This document shows positions 34,591 to 43,438 of a stretch of DNA of 49,143 bases, in pieces. The position numbers and the translations under genes are program-made. The stretch is from Hyphomicrobiales bacterium. Lineage in GTDB: Bacteria > Pseudomonadota > Alphaproteobacteria > Rhizobiales > Rhizobiaceae. The stretch covers positions 1 to 49,143 of the forward strand of contig UBWZ01000023.1 of the NCBI GenBank assembly GCA_900469345.1, read 5' to 3'. The first letter of the stretch is position 1; the number at the start of each line of letters is the position of its first letter. The notes under the pieces are model-generated. The model did no database searches and was not told the DNA's origin. It was given only the letters and a program-made list of their open reading frames with translations.

Positions 34591-34677
34591 CGCAGCGAGG
34601 CCTGTCACCCGTTCCCGTGAGGCCTGCGGGGGCAGCGGCATTGCCACGGGATCAGCAAAAGGAATGGAGTTCAGAAT

Positions 34678-35553
34678 ATGGACCAGGTGACCTACACCGT
34701 CGATGAAGGGGATTTTGCCGTTTCGGATGGCCTGAGTGTCTTTTTCCGACACTACAAGCCAGTCGAGGATTCGGGCCTCACCCCGATCGTCTATCTGCCC
34801 GGATTAATGCGGACTGCCCGCGATTTTGATTGCATGGCGGGCCGGTTCGCCGGCGAGCGTAGCGTCATCACGATCGACACGCGAGGCCGCGGACGGGGCG
34901 GGCGTGCCTATGACCCTGCTGCATACCGGCTGGAAAAGATCGTCGCCGACGTCTGGGCGCTCATGGATCATCTTGAAATCCAGCGGTTCGTTGTGATCGG
35001 CGTGGCCCTGGGCGTCTTCATGGCTTGGTCGATGGCGGCACAGAAGCCCGAGCGCATCGCCGGGATCGTGTCCAACGACACCGGCACGGAAACCGTCAAC
35101 GAGGCCGGCAAGAGGATGATTTCCGCCGCCAGTCAGGATGAATTCCCGCTCGATGTCCTGGTTGAAAGGCTCCGGGGGTCGATCGGCAGGAACTTTCGCG
35201 ATTTCGGCACGGACGATTGGCGCGCCTACATCAAGCTCTTCCATGTCGAGAGCGCTCCAGGCCTATGGAAACGCGATTTCGATCCCGCCATGTTGACAGC
35301 TTGGGCACAGGTTAAAGAGGAGAATCCGAGCTTCTGGAAAGACTATGCAGCGCTCGGCAACACGCCCGTTGGCATCCTGCGGGGAGAATTCTCGGAATAT
35401 CTCACGCGCGAACAAGCTGAGAAAATGGCTGCCGCCCTGCCGCGAGCGCGCAGCTACGACATTCAAGGTCGGGCCCACCCATTGTTGCTCGACGAACCGC
35501 AATCGGTCATCGCGATTCGCGAGATCCTAGGCCAAGCCGATCAGTCGGCCTGA
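34678..35553 (+). CDS. Alpha/beta-hydrolase-fold protein lacking the nucleophile serine
   Basis: 291 residues, ATG at 34678. Fold landmarks are clear: VYLPGLMRTARDFDCMA (oxyanion region), VITIDTRGRGRGGRAYDP, and the elbow VVIGVALGVFMAWSMAAQKP. The elbow reads G-V-A-L-G where hydrolases have G-x-S-x-G, so the nucleophile is Ala. The usual acid position (GxxSD) reads GEFSEYL, a Glu, while the His is kept in GRAHPLLLDEP. Either catalysis is changed or it serves a binding or non-hydrolytic role. 87 bases follow the GMC stop, and the next start comes 22 bases after its end. Its place among beta-oxidation genes suggests a ring- or chain-processing step. Confidence 0.8.
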   Translation: MDQVTYTVDEGDFAVSDGLSVFFRHYKPVEDSGLTPIVYLPGLMRTARDFDCMAGRFAGERSVITIDTRGRGRGGRAYDPAAYRLEKIVADVWALMDHLEIQRFVVIGVALGVFMAWSMAAQKPERIAGIVSNDTGTETVNEAGKRMISAASQDEFPLDVLVERLRGSIGRNFRDFGTDDWRAYIKLFHVESAPGLWKRDFDPAMLTAWAQVKEENPSFWKDYAALGNTPVGILRGEFSEYLTREQAEKMAAALPRARSYDIQGRAHPLLLDEPQSVIAIREILGQADQSA

Positions 35554-35575
35554 CGCGATGCAGGGAAATCCAGCG

Positions 35576-37678
35576 ATGGAAGATGTCGTCTCCTATGATC
35601 TCGTCGGTGACATTGCTGTCATCACGATCAACAATCCTCCGGTCAACGCCATCGGATGGGACGTTCGTTCGGGTCTGTGGCATGTGATGGACCGCTTTTC
35701 CGAGGACCCACGCGCCGCCATCGCCGTGCTGGTGGGTGCCAACAGGATGTTTGTCGGTGGCGCGGACTTGAAGGAGTTCGGTAAGCCCCTGCGGGATCCG
35801 ACGCTGCCGGCGCTCATCCTCAAGATCGAGGCATCAGCCAAGCCCGTGGTTGCTGCCATGCACGGCCATAGCCTCGGCGGCGGTTTCGAACTGTCGCTTG
35901 GGTGTCACTATCGCCTCGCCACCGAGGGAACACGGATCGCCTTGCCGGAAGTCACCCTCGGCCTGCTGCCCGGCGCTGGCGGAACTCAGCGCGTCGCGCG
36001 GTTGGTAGGGATCACCAAGGCGCTGGATTTCATCCTGAGCGGGCGGCCCCGGTTGGCGAATGAGGCATTGCAACTTGGTCTTGTCGACCGCACCGACTCC
36101 GGCAACGCCCGCGAAGCGGGCCTGGCGTTCGCGCGCGAGCTTGTCGACGCGGGCGCCAAGCCTCGGCGTATCAGCGATCTGCCATCGCCTGCCGAGGATG
36201 TCGAGGCGCTGCGGTCGGCCCGCGAATCGATCGCCAGGACTGCGCGCGGACAAGTCGCACCGCTGAAGATCGTTCAGGCCCTCGAAGCCACGAGCCGAAT
36301 GTCCTTTGTAGATGGACTGGCGCTGGAGCGACGTTTGTTCCTCGAACTCATGGATACACCGCAGCGCGCAGGCCTTGTCCATGCATTCTTCGTGGAGCGC
36401 CAGGTCTCCAATCTCAGGGCGCTGGCAGGGGTGTCGCTCCGGGCTATCCAGTCCGCAGCCGTGATCGGCGGCGGCACGATGGGGGCGGGCATTGCCACGG
36501 CCCTTCTTCTCTCGGGTTTACACGTGATCCTCATCGAGCGCGACGCTGAATCGGCAGACAGTGCTAACGGCAGGGTCGCGCGATATCTCGACGAGGCGGT
36601 GAAGCGCGGCAAGCTTGGTGAGCCGGAGCGCCAAGCGATAACGCATGTGCGATTCAAGGCGCTCACGGACTATTCGGCTCTTTCGGATGTCGACCTCGCG
36701 ATCGAAGCGGTCTTCGAGTCGTTAGAACTAAAGAAGACCGTGTTTCGCCAGCTCGACGACGTCATGCGGGCCGGTGCCATCCTGGCAACCAATACATCCT
36801 ATCTCAACATCGAGGAAATCGCCGCGGTCACCAGGCGCCCTGCGGACGTGGTCGGTCTGCACTTCTTCTCGCCCGCGCATGTCATGAAGTTGCTCGAAGT
36901 CGTTGTCACCCCCAAAACTTCGCCGGATGTCATTGCGTCGGCTTTCGGGCTGGCCAAGAGCCTTGGAAAGATCGCGGTGAGATCTGGCGTGTGCGATGGC
37001 TTCATCGGCAACCGCATCCTGGCGCATATCAGAGGTGCGGCCGACCGCCTCGTCTGGGCCGGCGCGAGTCCGTACCAGGTGGATCGCGCGATCAGGGATT
37101 TCGGCTTTCCCATGGGCCCCTACGCGGTGGCGGATCTCGCCGGCCTAGATATCGGTTTTCTCACCCGACAGCGAAAAGCGGCAACTCGAGACCCACGCGA
37201 CATCATTCCAGCATGGGCAGACGACCTCTACAATCAGGGGCGCCTGGGCCAGAAGACAGGGCGCGGCTACTATATCTATGCCGCCGGCGACCGGATAGGA
37301 CAGCCTGACCCCGAAATGGACGAACGCATTGCGCGCCATCGCGAACAGCGGGGTATCCTGACTCGAAATTTCAGCGATCTGGAGATTCAGCGGCGATACA
37401 TGGCGGCCCTCGTCAACGAAGCAGCCAACGTGATCGACGAAAACATCGCCGCCCGCCCGCTTGATGTCGATGCCGTCTTTCTCTTCGGATACGGTTTTCC
37501 GCGACACTGCGGCGGCCCGATGCACTGGGCGGATGCGCAGGGGCTGGCGGGCCTTCTCGATGAGATCCGCGATCTGCATCGGGAGGATCCGTTCTTCTGG
37601 ACGCCAGCGCCCCTTCTGGAGAGGCTGGTTCAGCAGAATCGCACATTCGCCAGTCTCAACGACGCGTCGGAGCTCTGA
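35576..37678 (+). CDS. Enoyl-CoA hydratase/3-hydroxyacyl-CoA dehydrogenase fusion (FadB/PimF-like)
   Basis: 700 residues from the ATG at 35576, with AGGGA upstream; an ATG at 35558 is possible. The N-terminal crotonase domain has MFVGGADLKEFG and both catalytic Glu residues, in GGGFELSLGCHYRLA and in LPEVTLGLLPGAGGTQRVAR. From about residue 295 the NAD-binding domain begins (AAVIGGGTMGAGIATALLLS), with the catalytic His in VVGLHFFSPAHVMKLLEVV. Two C-terminal 3HCDH domains follow (FIGNRI, DFGFPMGPYAVADLAGLDIG). Carries out hydration and oxidation in beta-oxidation. With the two dehydrogenases that follow 2 and 204 codons-lengths on, the set matches pimFCD of dicarboxylate degradation. Confidence 0.9.
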   Translation: MEDVVSYDLVGDIAVITINNPPVNAIGWDVRSGLWHVMDRFSEDPRAAIAVLVGANRMFVGGADLKEFGKPLRDPTLPALILKIEASAKPVVAAMHGHSLGGGFELSLGCHYRLATEGTRIALPEVTLGLLPGAGGTQRVARLVGITKALDFILSGRPRLANEALQLGLVDRTDSGNAREAGLAFARELVDAGAKPRRISDLPSPAEDVEALRSARESIARTARGQVAPLKIVQALEATSRMSFVDGLALERRLFLELMDTPQRAGLVHAFFVERQVSNLRALAGVSLRAIQSAAVIGGGTMGAGIATALLLSGLHVILIERDAESADSANGRVARYLDEAVKRGKLGEPERQAITHVRFKALTDYSALSDVDLAIEAVFESLELKKTVFRQLDDVMRAGAILATNTSYLNIEEIAAVTRRPADVVGLHFFSPAHVMKLLEVVVTPKTSPDVIASAFGLAKSLGKIAVRSGVCDGFIGNRILAHIRGAADRLVWAGASPYQVDRAIRDFGFPMGPYAVADLAGLDIGFLTRQRKAATRDPRDIIPAWADDLYNQGRLGQKTGRGYYIYAAGDRIGQPDPEMDERIARHREQRGILTRNFSDLEIQRRYMAALVNEAANVIDENIAARPLDVDAVFLFGYGFPRHCGGPMHWADAQGLAGLLDEIRDLHREDPFFWTPAPLLERLVQQNRTFASLNDASEL

Positions 37679-37679
37679 A

Positions 37680-38876
37680 ATGGATATCAATTACAGCGCC
37701 GGTCAGATGGCGTTCCGCGACGAGGTCAAGTCCTTCCTCGCCGAGAACTTGCCGGAGCCCATCTCCCGCAAAGTGGCGACAGGCAAGCGCCTGACCAAGC
37801 AGGACCACGAGCAGTGGCATGCGATCCTGTTCAGGCGCGGTTGGCTTGCGGTTAACTGGCCCAGGGATTTTGGCGGCCCGGGATGGAACGCGATCGAGCG
37901 GAACATTTTCGAAGAAGAGGCGGCCCTCGCGCATGCACCCCGAATAATCCCGTTTGGTCTCGCGATGCTGGGTCCGGTGTTGCAAAGATTCGGCACGCCG
38001 CAGCAGAAAGACCATTGGCTGCCCCGCATCCTCCGTGGTGACGACTGGTGGTGCCAGGGTTATTCCGAACCGGGGGCGGGTTCGGACCTGGCCAGCGTTA
38101 CGACGTCGGCCGTGCGTGTTGGCGATCACTATGTGGTCAGCGGCCAGAAGACATGGACCACTCTTGCCCAGCACGCGAACATGATCTTCTGCCTGGTGCG
38201 GACCAGCCGCGAAGGCAAGCCCCAGCAAGGCATCTCCTTCCTTCTGATCGACATGAAATCGCCCGGCGTCACAGTGCGGCCCATCGTGCTAATCGATGGC
38301 GAGGCCGAGGTGAACGAAGTCTTCTTCGACAATGTTAGGATTCCGGTCGAAAACCTTGTCGGAGAGGAGAATGGCGGGTGGACCTGTGCCAAATACCTGC
38401 TCACGCATGAGCGGACAAATATTGCCGGTCTCGGTCTGGCCCGTGCTGCCTTGCAGAACCTGAAGCGCATTGCCTATGCCGAGACCTCTGGCGAAACCAG
38501 GTTGATAGACAATCCGCTTTTTGCGTCGCGCATCGCATCGGTTGAAATAGATTTGATGGCCATGGCGACGACCAACCTGCGCGTTGTCGCGCAGGCCGCT
38601 GCCGGTCAGGCGCCCGGACCCGAAAGCTCGATGCTTAAGATCAAGGGCACCGTTATACGCCAGGAAATCGACAAGCTGACCCGCCAAGCCGTCGGTCCCT
38701 ACGCTGCGCCGTTTTTGCCCGAATTCCTGGAAGAGAGCGAGCAGGCTGACCCTATCGGGCCGCCTCACGCGATGCCGGCTGTGCAGAAGTATTTCAACAA
38801 TCGCAAGCTGTCGATCTACGGAGGATCGAGTGAGATCCAACGCCAGATCATTGCGAAGGCGATCCTGGAGCTCTGA
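37680..38876 (+). CDS. Acyl-CoA dehydrogenase, pimeloyl-CoA dehydrogenase large-subunit (PimC)-like
   Basis: 398 residues from the ATG at 37680, immediately after the FadB-like stop; longer frames upstream lie inside that gene. N-terminus MDINYSAGQMAFRDEVKSFL, then WWCQGYSEPGAGSDLASVTT and VVSGQKTWTTLAQHANMIFC, the FAD/acyl-CoA segment of the PimC subfamily. The C-terminal SIYGGSSEIQRQIIAKAIL has Gly where medium-chain enzymes have the base Glu (IYEG), as I recall for this subfamily. It probably forms a heteromer with the next gene product and passes electrons to ETF, whose beta subunit may start at 49124. Confidence 0.88.
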   Translation: MDINYSAGQMAFRDEVKSFLAENLPEPISRKVATGKRLTKQDHEQWHAILFRRGWLAVNWPRDFGGPGWNAIERNIFEEEAALAHAPRIIPFGLAMLGPVLQRFGTPQQKDHWLPRILRGDDWWCQGYSEPGAGSDLASVTTSAVRVGDHYVVSGQKTWTTLAQHANMIFCLVRTSREGKPQQGISFLLIDMKSPGVTVRPIVLIDGEAEVNEVFFDNVRIPVENLVGEENGGWTCAKYLLTHERTNIAGLGLARAALQNLKRIAYAETSGETRLIDNPLFASRIASVEIDLMAMATTNLRVVAQAAAGQAPGPESSMLKIKGTVIRQEIDKLTRQAVGPYAAPFLPEFLEESEQADPIGPPHAMPAVQKYFNNRKLSIYGGSSEIQRQIIAKAILEL

Positions 38877-38877
38877 C

Positions 38878-40026
38878 ATGAATTTCGATCTTACCGAGGA
38901 ACAAACGATTCTGCAGGGCGGGTTGCGACGCTTTCTGCGCGAACAGGCAACGCCCGACACGCTGTCCGGAGCCACGGCCGGCGATGCCGGCCATTCCCAC
39001 ACCCTGTGGCAGGGCCTCGTGGAAATGGGGGTGCCGATGGCGCTCTTTCCGGAATCTGCCGGAGGGCTTGGCGGCAGTGGCTTTGATATTTCTGTCGTGT
39101 TCGAGGAACTCGGGCGAGTGGGTGCCTTCGAGCCGCTGCTGGAAAGTGGAATTCTGGCCGGCGGGCTCATCACCGAGTTGGGCACTGCAAACCGGCAGGA
39201 GGTGATCGACCAGATCATCGCCGGGCGCATTCTCGTGCTGGCCCATGCCGAGCCTGACAGCCGGTACGATCTGGCCCACGTTCAGACGACGGCCGACCGC
39301 GTGGACGAAGGTTGGCTTCTGACCGGCAGAAAGTCGCTTGTGGTCGCCGCGCCGGCGGCGGACATGGCGGTGGTGAGCGCCCGCGTTTCCGGAGCCATTT
39401 CAGATCGCAGCGGGATCGCGCTGTTCATGGTGCCTTTGAACAATCCGGGTGTCGAGCTCCGTTCCTACCGGCTGCAGGGTGGCGGACGTGCTGCCGAGAT
39501 TGCGCTGGAAGCTGTGCGTGTGAGCGATAACGAGCGCCTTGGCGGTGGCAACGAGGCCTTTGCGGCGCTCGAACGCGTCCATGCCCGAGCCTGCGCGGCG
39601 CAATGCGCCGAAGCGGTTGGACTTATGAACGGAATCAGAGAGCTGACGGTGGACTATCTTCGCGGACGCAGGCAGTTCGGCAAGCCGATCGGCAGCTTCC
39701 AGGCATTGCAGCATCGGATGGCAGACATGCTGATCGAGATCGAACAGGCGCGATCAGCCACGATCAACCTTTGTGGGCATCTCGACGCACCCTCCGCGGA
39801 GAGAGAGCGTCAGGTCAGTGCCGCCAAGAACCTGATCGGGCGCGTGGCTCGGCAGGTGGTCGAGGAATCGATCCAGATGCACGGAGGAATCGGAATGACG
39901 ATGGAATATGCACTCGGTCATCTCGCCAAGCGATTGACCATGGTCGATTGCCGATTCGGCGATGCTGACTGGCATCTGGAGCGCTTCGTCAGGCTCTCGG
40001 CCGTTGCTGCGGAAGAATTCGCGTGA
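38878..40026 (+). CDS. Acyl-CoA dehydrogenase, PimD-like partner subunit
   Basis: 382 residues from the ATG at 38878, one base after the preceding stop, so the two are tightly coupled. N-terminus MNFDLTEEQTILQGGLRRFL; middle GVPMALFPESAGGLGGSGFD; C-terminus RQFGKPIGSFQALQHRMADM and EESIQMHGGIGMTMEYALGH. It is more divergent than a typical stand-alone dehydrogenase, consistent with a partner subunit in an alpha2beta2-type enzyme. A convergent-terminator hairpin follows within 4 bases of the stop. Confidence 0.87.
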   Translation: MNFDLTEEQTILQGGLRRFLREQATPDTLSGATAGDAGHSHTLWQGLVEMGVPMALFPESAGGLGGSGFDISVVFEELGRVGAFEPLLESGILAGGLITELGTANRQEVIDQIIAGRILVLAHAEPDSRYDLAHVQTTADRVDEGWLLTGRKSLVVAAPAADMAVVSARVSGAISDRSGIALFMVPLNNPGVELRSYRLQGGGRAAEIALEAVRVSDNERLGGGNEAFAALERVHARACAAQCAEAVGLMNGIRELTVDYLRGRRQFGKPIGSFQALQHRMADMLIEIEQARSATINLCGHLDAPSAERERQVSAAKNLIGRVARQVVEESIQMHGGIGMTMEYALGHLAKRLTMVDCRFGDADWHLERFVRLSAVAAEEFA

Positions 40027-40029
40027 ACT

Positions 40030-40052
40030 GATGGGCGACAACATCGCCCATC
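40030..40052. terminator. Bidirectional terminator hairpin
   Basis: GATGGGCGA-CAACA-TCGCCCATC, a perfect 9-bp stem with a 5-base loop, placed 4 bases after the plus-strand operon and 21 bases after the end of the minus-strand aldehyde dehydrogenase gene. No long U-tract on either strand, but position and stability fit a shared terminator. Confidence 0.6.
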
Positions 40053-40072
40053 CTGCCCCCCGCGGGCCGTCG

Positions 40073-41506
40073 TCACATGCGGGTGACGAACCGGGTGTCA
40101 AGATAGGCTTCGATGGCCTCCGATCCACCTTCGGTCCCGTAGCCGGAGTCCTTGATGCCTCCGAAGGGAACTTCCGGGAAGGCGAGGCCGACATGATTGA
40201 TACTGGTCATGCCGGCTTCGATCCCCTGCGAAAGGCGATTGGACGTAGCTAGATCCGTCGTAAATCCATAAGCGGCAAGCCCGAATGGCAGGCGATTGGC
40301 TTCATCGATAGCATCGTCAACCGCACTGAAGCGGTTGATTATGGCGACAGGACCGAACGGCTCATCGTTCATAATTTCAGCTGAATTCGGCACATCTGCC
40401 AGAACGGTCGGTGCATAGAAGCTGCCTTGATTGCCGACCCTGCATCCGCCGGTCACCAGCCTCGCGCCTTTCTTCATCGCATCGGTAACGAGGGCCTCTA
40501 CCGCAGCGAAACGCTTTTCGCTGATCACTGGTCCCATTTCCGTCGCAGGATCAAGTCCGTTCCCGACCCGAACGGCGCTTGCTCCAGCCGCGAACCGTTC
40601 AATAAACTCGTCGGCGATCTCGTCCTGGACGAGAAAGCGTGTCGGGGAGACACACACTTGTCCGGCATTGCGATATTTGAAGGGCACCATCGTCGAAACG
40701 ACGTCGCCGACGACGGCATCTTTTGCAACGATGACGGGGGCATGACCGCCAAGTTCCATCGTGACGCGCTTCATGTGCAATCCAGCCAGCGCGGCCAGTT
40801 CCTTGCCCACCGGCGTCGATCCAGTGAAGCTGATCTTTCGAATGACCGGATGGGGGATGAGGTAGCGCGAAATTTCGGTGGCCCGACCATTCACCAGGTT
40901 TATCACCCCTTCGGGAATGCCGGCATCGGCAAACGCCCGAACAAGGGCGGCCGGGCTGGCAGGGGTTTCGAGTGGCGCCTTGACGATGATGGAACACCCG
41001 GCCGCGATGGCCGCCGAGAGCTTGCGCACCACCTGGTTGATAGGAAAGTTCCAGGGAGCGAAAGCGGCGACGGGGCCGACGGGCACCTTCATCGTCGATT
41101 GAAAAATGCGCGTCGATCGTGAGGGGATCATCTGCCCGTATGTTCGCTGGGCCTCCCCCGCAAACCAGTCGATGACATCTGCACCCGCCAGCGTTTCGAG
41201 ACGAGACTGGACGAGCGGCTTTCCCTGCTCAAGGGTCATCAGCTTCGCAATGTCTTCCACACGCTCACGCAGAAGATTGGCCGCAGTCCGCATAATTTTC
41301 GCGCGTTCGAAGGCGGATGTGTCACGAAAGCGCTTGAAGCCGGACGCGGCCGCCGAGAGTGCCTGATCCAGGTCATCCCGCGATGCGTTCGCCACGCGCC
41401 CGATTTCAAGACCGCTCGACGGATCCGTCACGCTGATCCATCGGTCATCCTGGGCAGCACGCCACTCGCCGCCAATGAACAGCAGCACGTCGGGATAGGC
41501 ATTCAT
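40073..41506 (-). CDS. NAD(P)-dependent aldehyde dehydrogenase (succinate-semialdehyde type)
   Basis: 477 residues from the ATG at 41506, 9 bases after GAGGA; the ATG at 41515 directly abuts that site and is less likely. ALDH landmarks: AAFAPWNFPINQVVRKLSAA, SFTGSTPVGKEL, VTMELGGHAPVIV (Glu base), NAGQVCVSPTRFLV (catalytic Cys), EIMNDEPFGPVAII and FGGIKDSGYGTEGG. It looks closest to GabD/NAD-dependent succinate-semialdehyde dehydrogenases. It would oxidise an omega-semialdehyde or similar to an acid, which the upstream CoA-transferase could activate for the PimFCD-like enzymes. Second gene of a minus-strand pair, 50 bases behind the CoA-transferase. Confidence 0.9.
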   Translation of the reverse strand: MNAYPDVLLFIGGEWRAAQDDRWISVTDPSSGLEIGRVANASRDDLDQALSAAASGFKRFRDTSAFERAKIMRTAANLLRERVEDIAKLMTLEQGKPLVQSRLETLAGADVIDWFAGEAQRTYGQMIPSRSTRIFQSTMKVPVGPVAAFAPWNFPINQVVRKLSAAIAAGCSIIVKAPLETPASPAALVRAFADAGIPEGVINLVNGRATEISRYLIPHPVIRKISFTGSTPVGKELAALAGLHMKRVTMELGGHAPVIVAKDAVVGDVVSTMVPFKYRNAGQVCVSPTRFLVQDEIADEFIERFAAGASAVRVGNGLDPATEMGPVISEKRFAAVEALVTDAMKKGARLVTGGCRVGNQGSFYAPTVLADVPNSAEIMNDEPFGPVAIINRFSAVDDAIDEANRLPFGLAAYGFTTDLATSNRLSQGIEAGMTSINHVGLAFPEVPFGGIKDSGYGTEGGSEAIEAYLDTRFVTRM

Positions 41507-41556
41507 CGTTTGCATTCCTCGCTATATCGATCGGCGGGGTCGGCAGTGGACCCGAA

Positions 41557-42810
41557 CTAGACCGTTGCACGCGTCTCTGCTGTGCTTTCCGGTGCCTGTG
41601 TGCCATGGCAGTAGATGGCACCCGCTTTCACCAAGCTATCAATTTTCTCGCTGTCGTAACCCAGTACGCCGTGCAGGACAGTTCGCGTATCCTCTCCCAA
41701 CAACGGGGGCGCCTTTTGCCCTCGGTGCCGCTGACCGGAAAGGCCGTGTGCGGCACGAACCATCCGAATCGGCCCGAGTTCCGGATGCTCAAGCGTTTGC
41801 ACGATGCCCCTCGATTGAACGGTCGGCGTCGAGAGCGCTTCCGCGACGCTATGAACCGATCCAGCCGACACCGCGACACGACGACAGGCGTCCAGCCAGT
41901 AACTGATGGTTTTCGTCCGCAACGTGTCGCCGAGGCACGGCAGAAGTTGATCCCTGTTCTCGGCGCGCGCTGCCGACGTCATGAAGCGCGCGTCCGCCGC
42001 CAGATCGGGGCGGTCAATCACGTGCAGGCAGAAGTCCTTGAACATCCGGTCGTTTCCCACTGCCAGCGCAAAGAAGCCGTCCGAACATTCGAAGAGCTGG
42101 TATGGCACGACACTGGGATGCGCATTTCCGAAGCGCGCGCCGTCAACCCCGGCGTTGAGGTATCCCGTGCCGACATTGATCAACATGTTCAGCGTGGTCT
42201 CGATGAGCGCGACATCGATAAGCTGTCCGAGGCCTGTATCACGTCGCTGGTACAAAGCCGCCAGCACCGATTGCGTCGCGACCATTCCGGCGACCACATC
42301 GGTAAACGCTACTCCCAGCCGGTTCGGCGGCCCGTCGGCCATTCCCGTGATCGACATCAGGCCGCTCTCAGCCTGCATCACGAAGTCGTAGCCTGCACGA
42401 TCGCTTTCAGGACCGGTCTGCCCGTAGCCGGAGATCGAGCAGTAGACGAGCGCGGGATTGATTTCTTTGAGCGTCTCATAGTCCAGGCCCAGTCGCTTCA
42501 TCGCGCCGGCGCGGAAATTCTCGACAACGACGTCGGCTTTGGCCGCCATGGCCAGTATGATCTCCCGTCCCTGTGGCGTCTTCAAATCGACCGCAATGCT
42601 TTGTTTGCCGCGATTGGCGCAGAGATAGTAGGTGCTGACACCTTTGTAGTTCGGAACGGACCAGGCCCGCGTATCGTCCCCGCCGTCAACGCTCTCTATC
42701 TTCCAGACTTCGGCACCAAGATCGGCAAGCGACATTGTCAGCCAGGGACCGGCCAGAACTCTCGTCAGGTCGAGTACCTTGATTCCGCAAAGCGGCAATT
42801 CCTGCTGCAT
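41557..42810 (-). CDS. CaiB/BaiF-family (class III) CoA-transferase
   Basis: 417 residues, ATG at 42810 with AGGGAGA 8 bases upstream. Family landmarks: IKVLDLTRVLAGPWLTMSLA, GADVVVENFRAGAMKRLGLD, PALVYCSISGYGQTGPESDR, and AGYDFVMQAESGLMSITGMA with its Asp in the region of the catalytic carboxylate. Moves CoA between carboxylic acids, commonly from succinyl-CoA to a dicarboxylate such as glutarate. A plausible activation step for the beta-oxidation set. A GRAA-N5-TTYC palindrome lies 168 bases upstream. Confidence 0.9.
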   Translation of the reverse strand: MQQELPLCGIKVLDLTRVLAGPWLTMSLADLGAEVWKIESVDGGDDTRAWSVPNYKGVSTYYLCANRGKQSIAVDLKTPQGREIILAMAAKADVVVENFRAGAMKRLGLDYETLKEINPALVYCSISGYGQTGPESDRAGYDFVMQAESGLMSITGMADGPPNRLGVAFTDVVAGMVATQSVLAALYQRRDTGLGQLIDVALIETTLNMLINVGTGYLNAGVDGARFGNAHPSVVPYQLFECSDGFFALAVGNDRMFKDFCLHVIDRPDLAADARFMTSAARAENRDQLLPCLGDTLRTKTISYWLDACRRVAVSAGSVHSVAEALSTPTVQSRGIVQTLEHPELGPIRMVRAAHGLSGQRHRGQKAPPLLGEDTRTVLHGVLGYDSEKIDSLVKAGAIYCHGTQAPESTAETRATV

Positions 42811-42977
42811 CGTGCTGTCTCCCTAATCCGCGACGTTGTTGATCCCGCATGCCTCCCGCACCCTCACCGCAGCCGCGTGCCGGTCGGTAAGAACTTGATG
42901 CGTCTCGCTGTTGGTATCGCCGCAGCAATAGGTGGCGCTTTCACCAATGCCATACCTGGCATAGTCCGTCAATATAA

Positions 42978-42992
42978 TGAAATTAAATTCCA
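42978..42992. promoter_or_regulatory. IclR-type operator upstream of the CoA-transferase operon
   Basis: TGAAATTAAATTCCA, form GAAA-N5-TTCC, nearly the reverse complement of half of the perfect site at 44746. It is in the 332-base interval between the CoA-transferase gene and the 90-residue protein gene; no gene is seen in that interval. Confidence 0.5.
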
Positions 42993-43142
42993 AAAATGTA
43001 AGTGTTTGACAAGGCTTGTGTTCAACGTTCGTTGCCTGTCGATTTAAGCGCCGCGGGTATGACGCGACGATAAAAGCACTCTCCGGAATTCAGGCACCGC
43101 AGGCGGCTTTGAGCGATCACAGTTGCGCAGGCGCGCGGCGGA

Positions 43143-43415
43143 CTATTGAGCGCGCCGCCGTTCATCGGCCAGAGCACGCTCCAAGGCCTCGATCACTGGT
43201 TGAATTTTGGCGATGTCAAGTGAGCGGCCGGCATAGGCGATCGGGTAAGCGATCGCGTCCAGGGCGAGTGCGCGGCGCTTGGTCACCATGTTCGCAAGCA
43301 AACTTTCAAGATTGGCGACATGATCGGGACTATCGGGCATGCCGCTCGCCTTGGCATATTCGGCTGCATCGCCGATGGTGTCCACATCTTCAGGGTTGAC
43401 TGTTTTCATGGCCAT
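43143..43415 (-). CDS. Small hypothetical protein of the VOC/cupin operon
   Basis: 90 residues, ATG at 43415 with AGGAGAC 7 bases upstream, 23 bases after the cupin stop. I do not recognise a family. Composition is helical and charged, with no signal peptide, membrane segment or cysteine. Sequence features: VNPEDVDTIGDAAEYAKASG, NLESLLANMVTKRRALALDA, AGRSLDIAKIQPVIEALERA. It appears to be an accessory cytosolic protein co-expressed with the cupin and VOC proteins, perhaps a small subunit. Confidence 0.65.
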   Translation of the reverse strand: MAMKTVNPEDVDTIGDAAEYAKASGMPDSPDHVANLESLLANMVTKRRALALDAIAYPIAYAGRSLDIAKIQPVIEALERALADERRRAQ

Positions 43416-43438
43416 AGACTTGTCTCCTATCTTGAAGG

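Noticed and set aside
41605..43047. 480-codon open frame on the plus strand
   Set aside because: It lies antisense to the CoA-transferase gene, has no family motif or ribosome site and shows the composition of a shadow frame.
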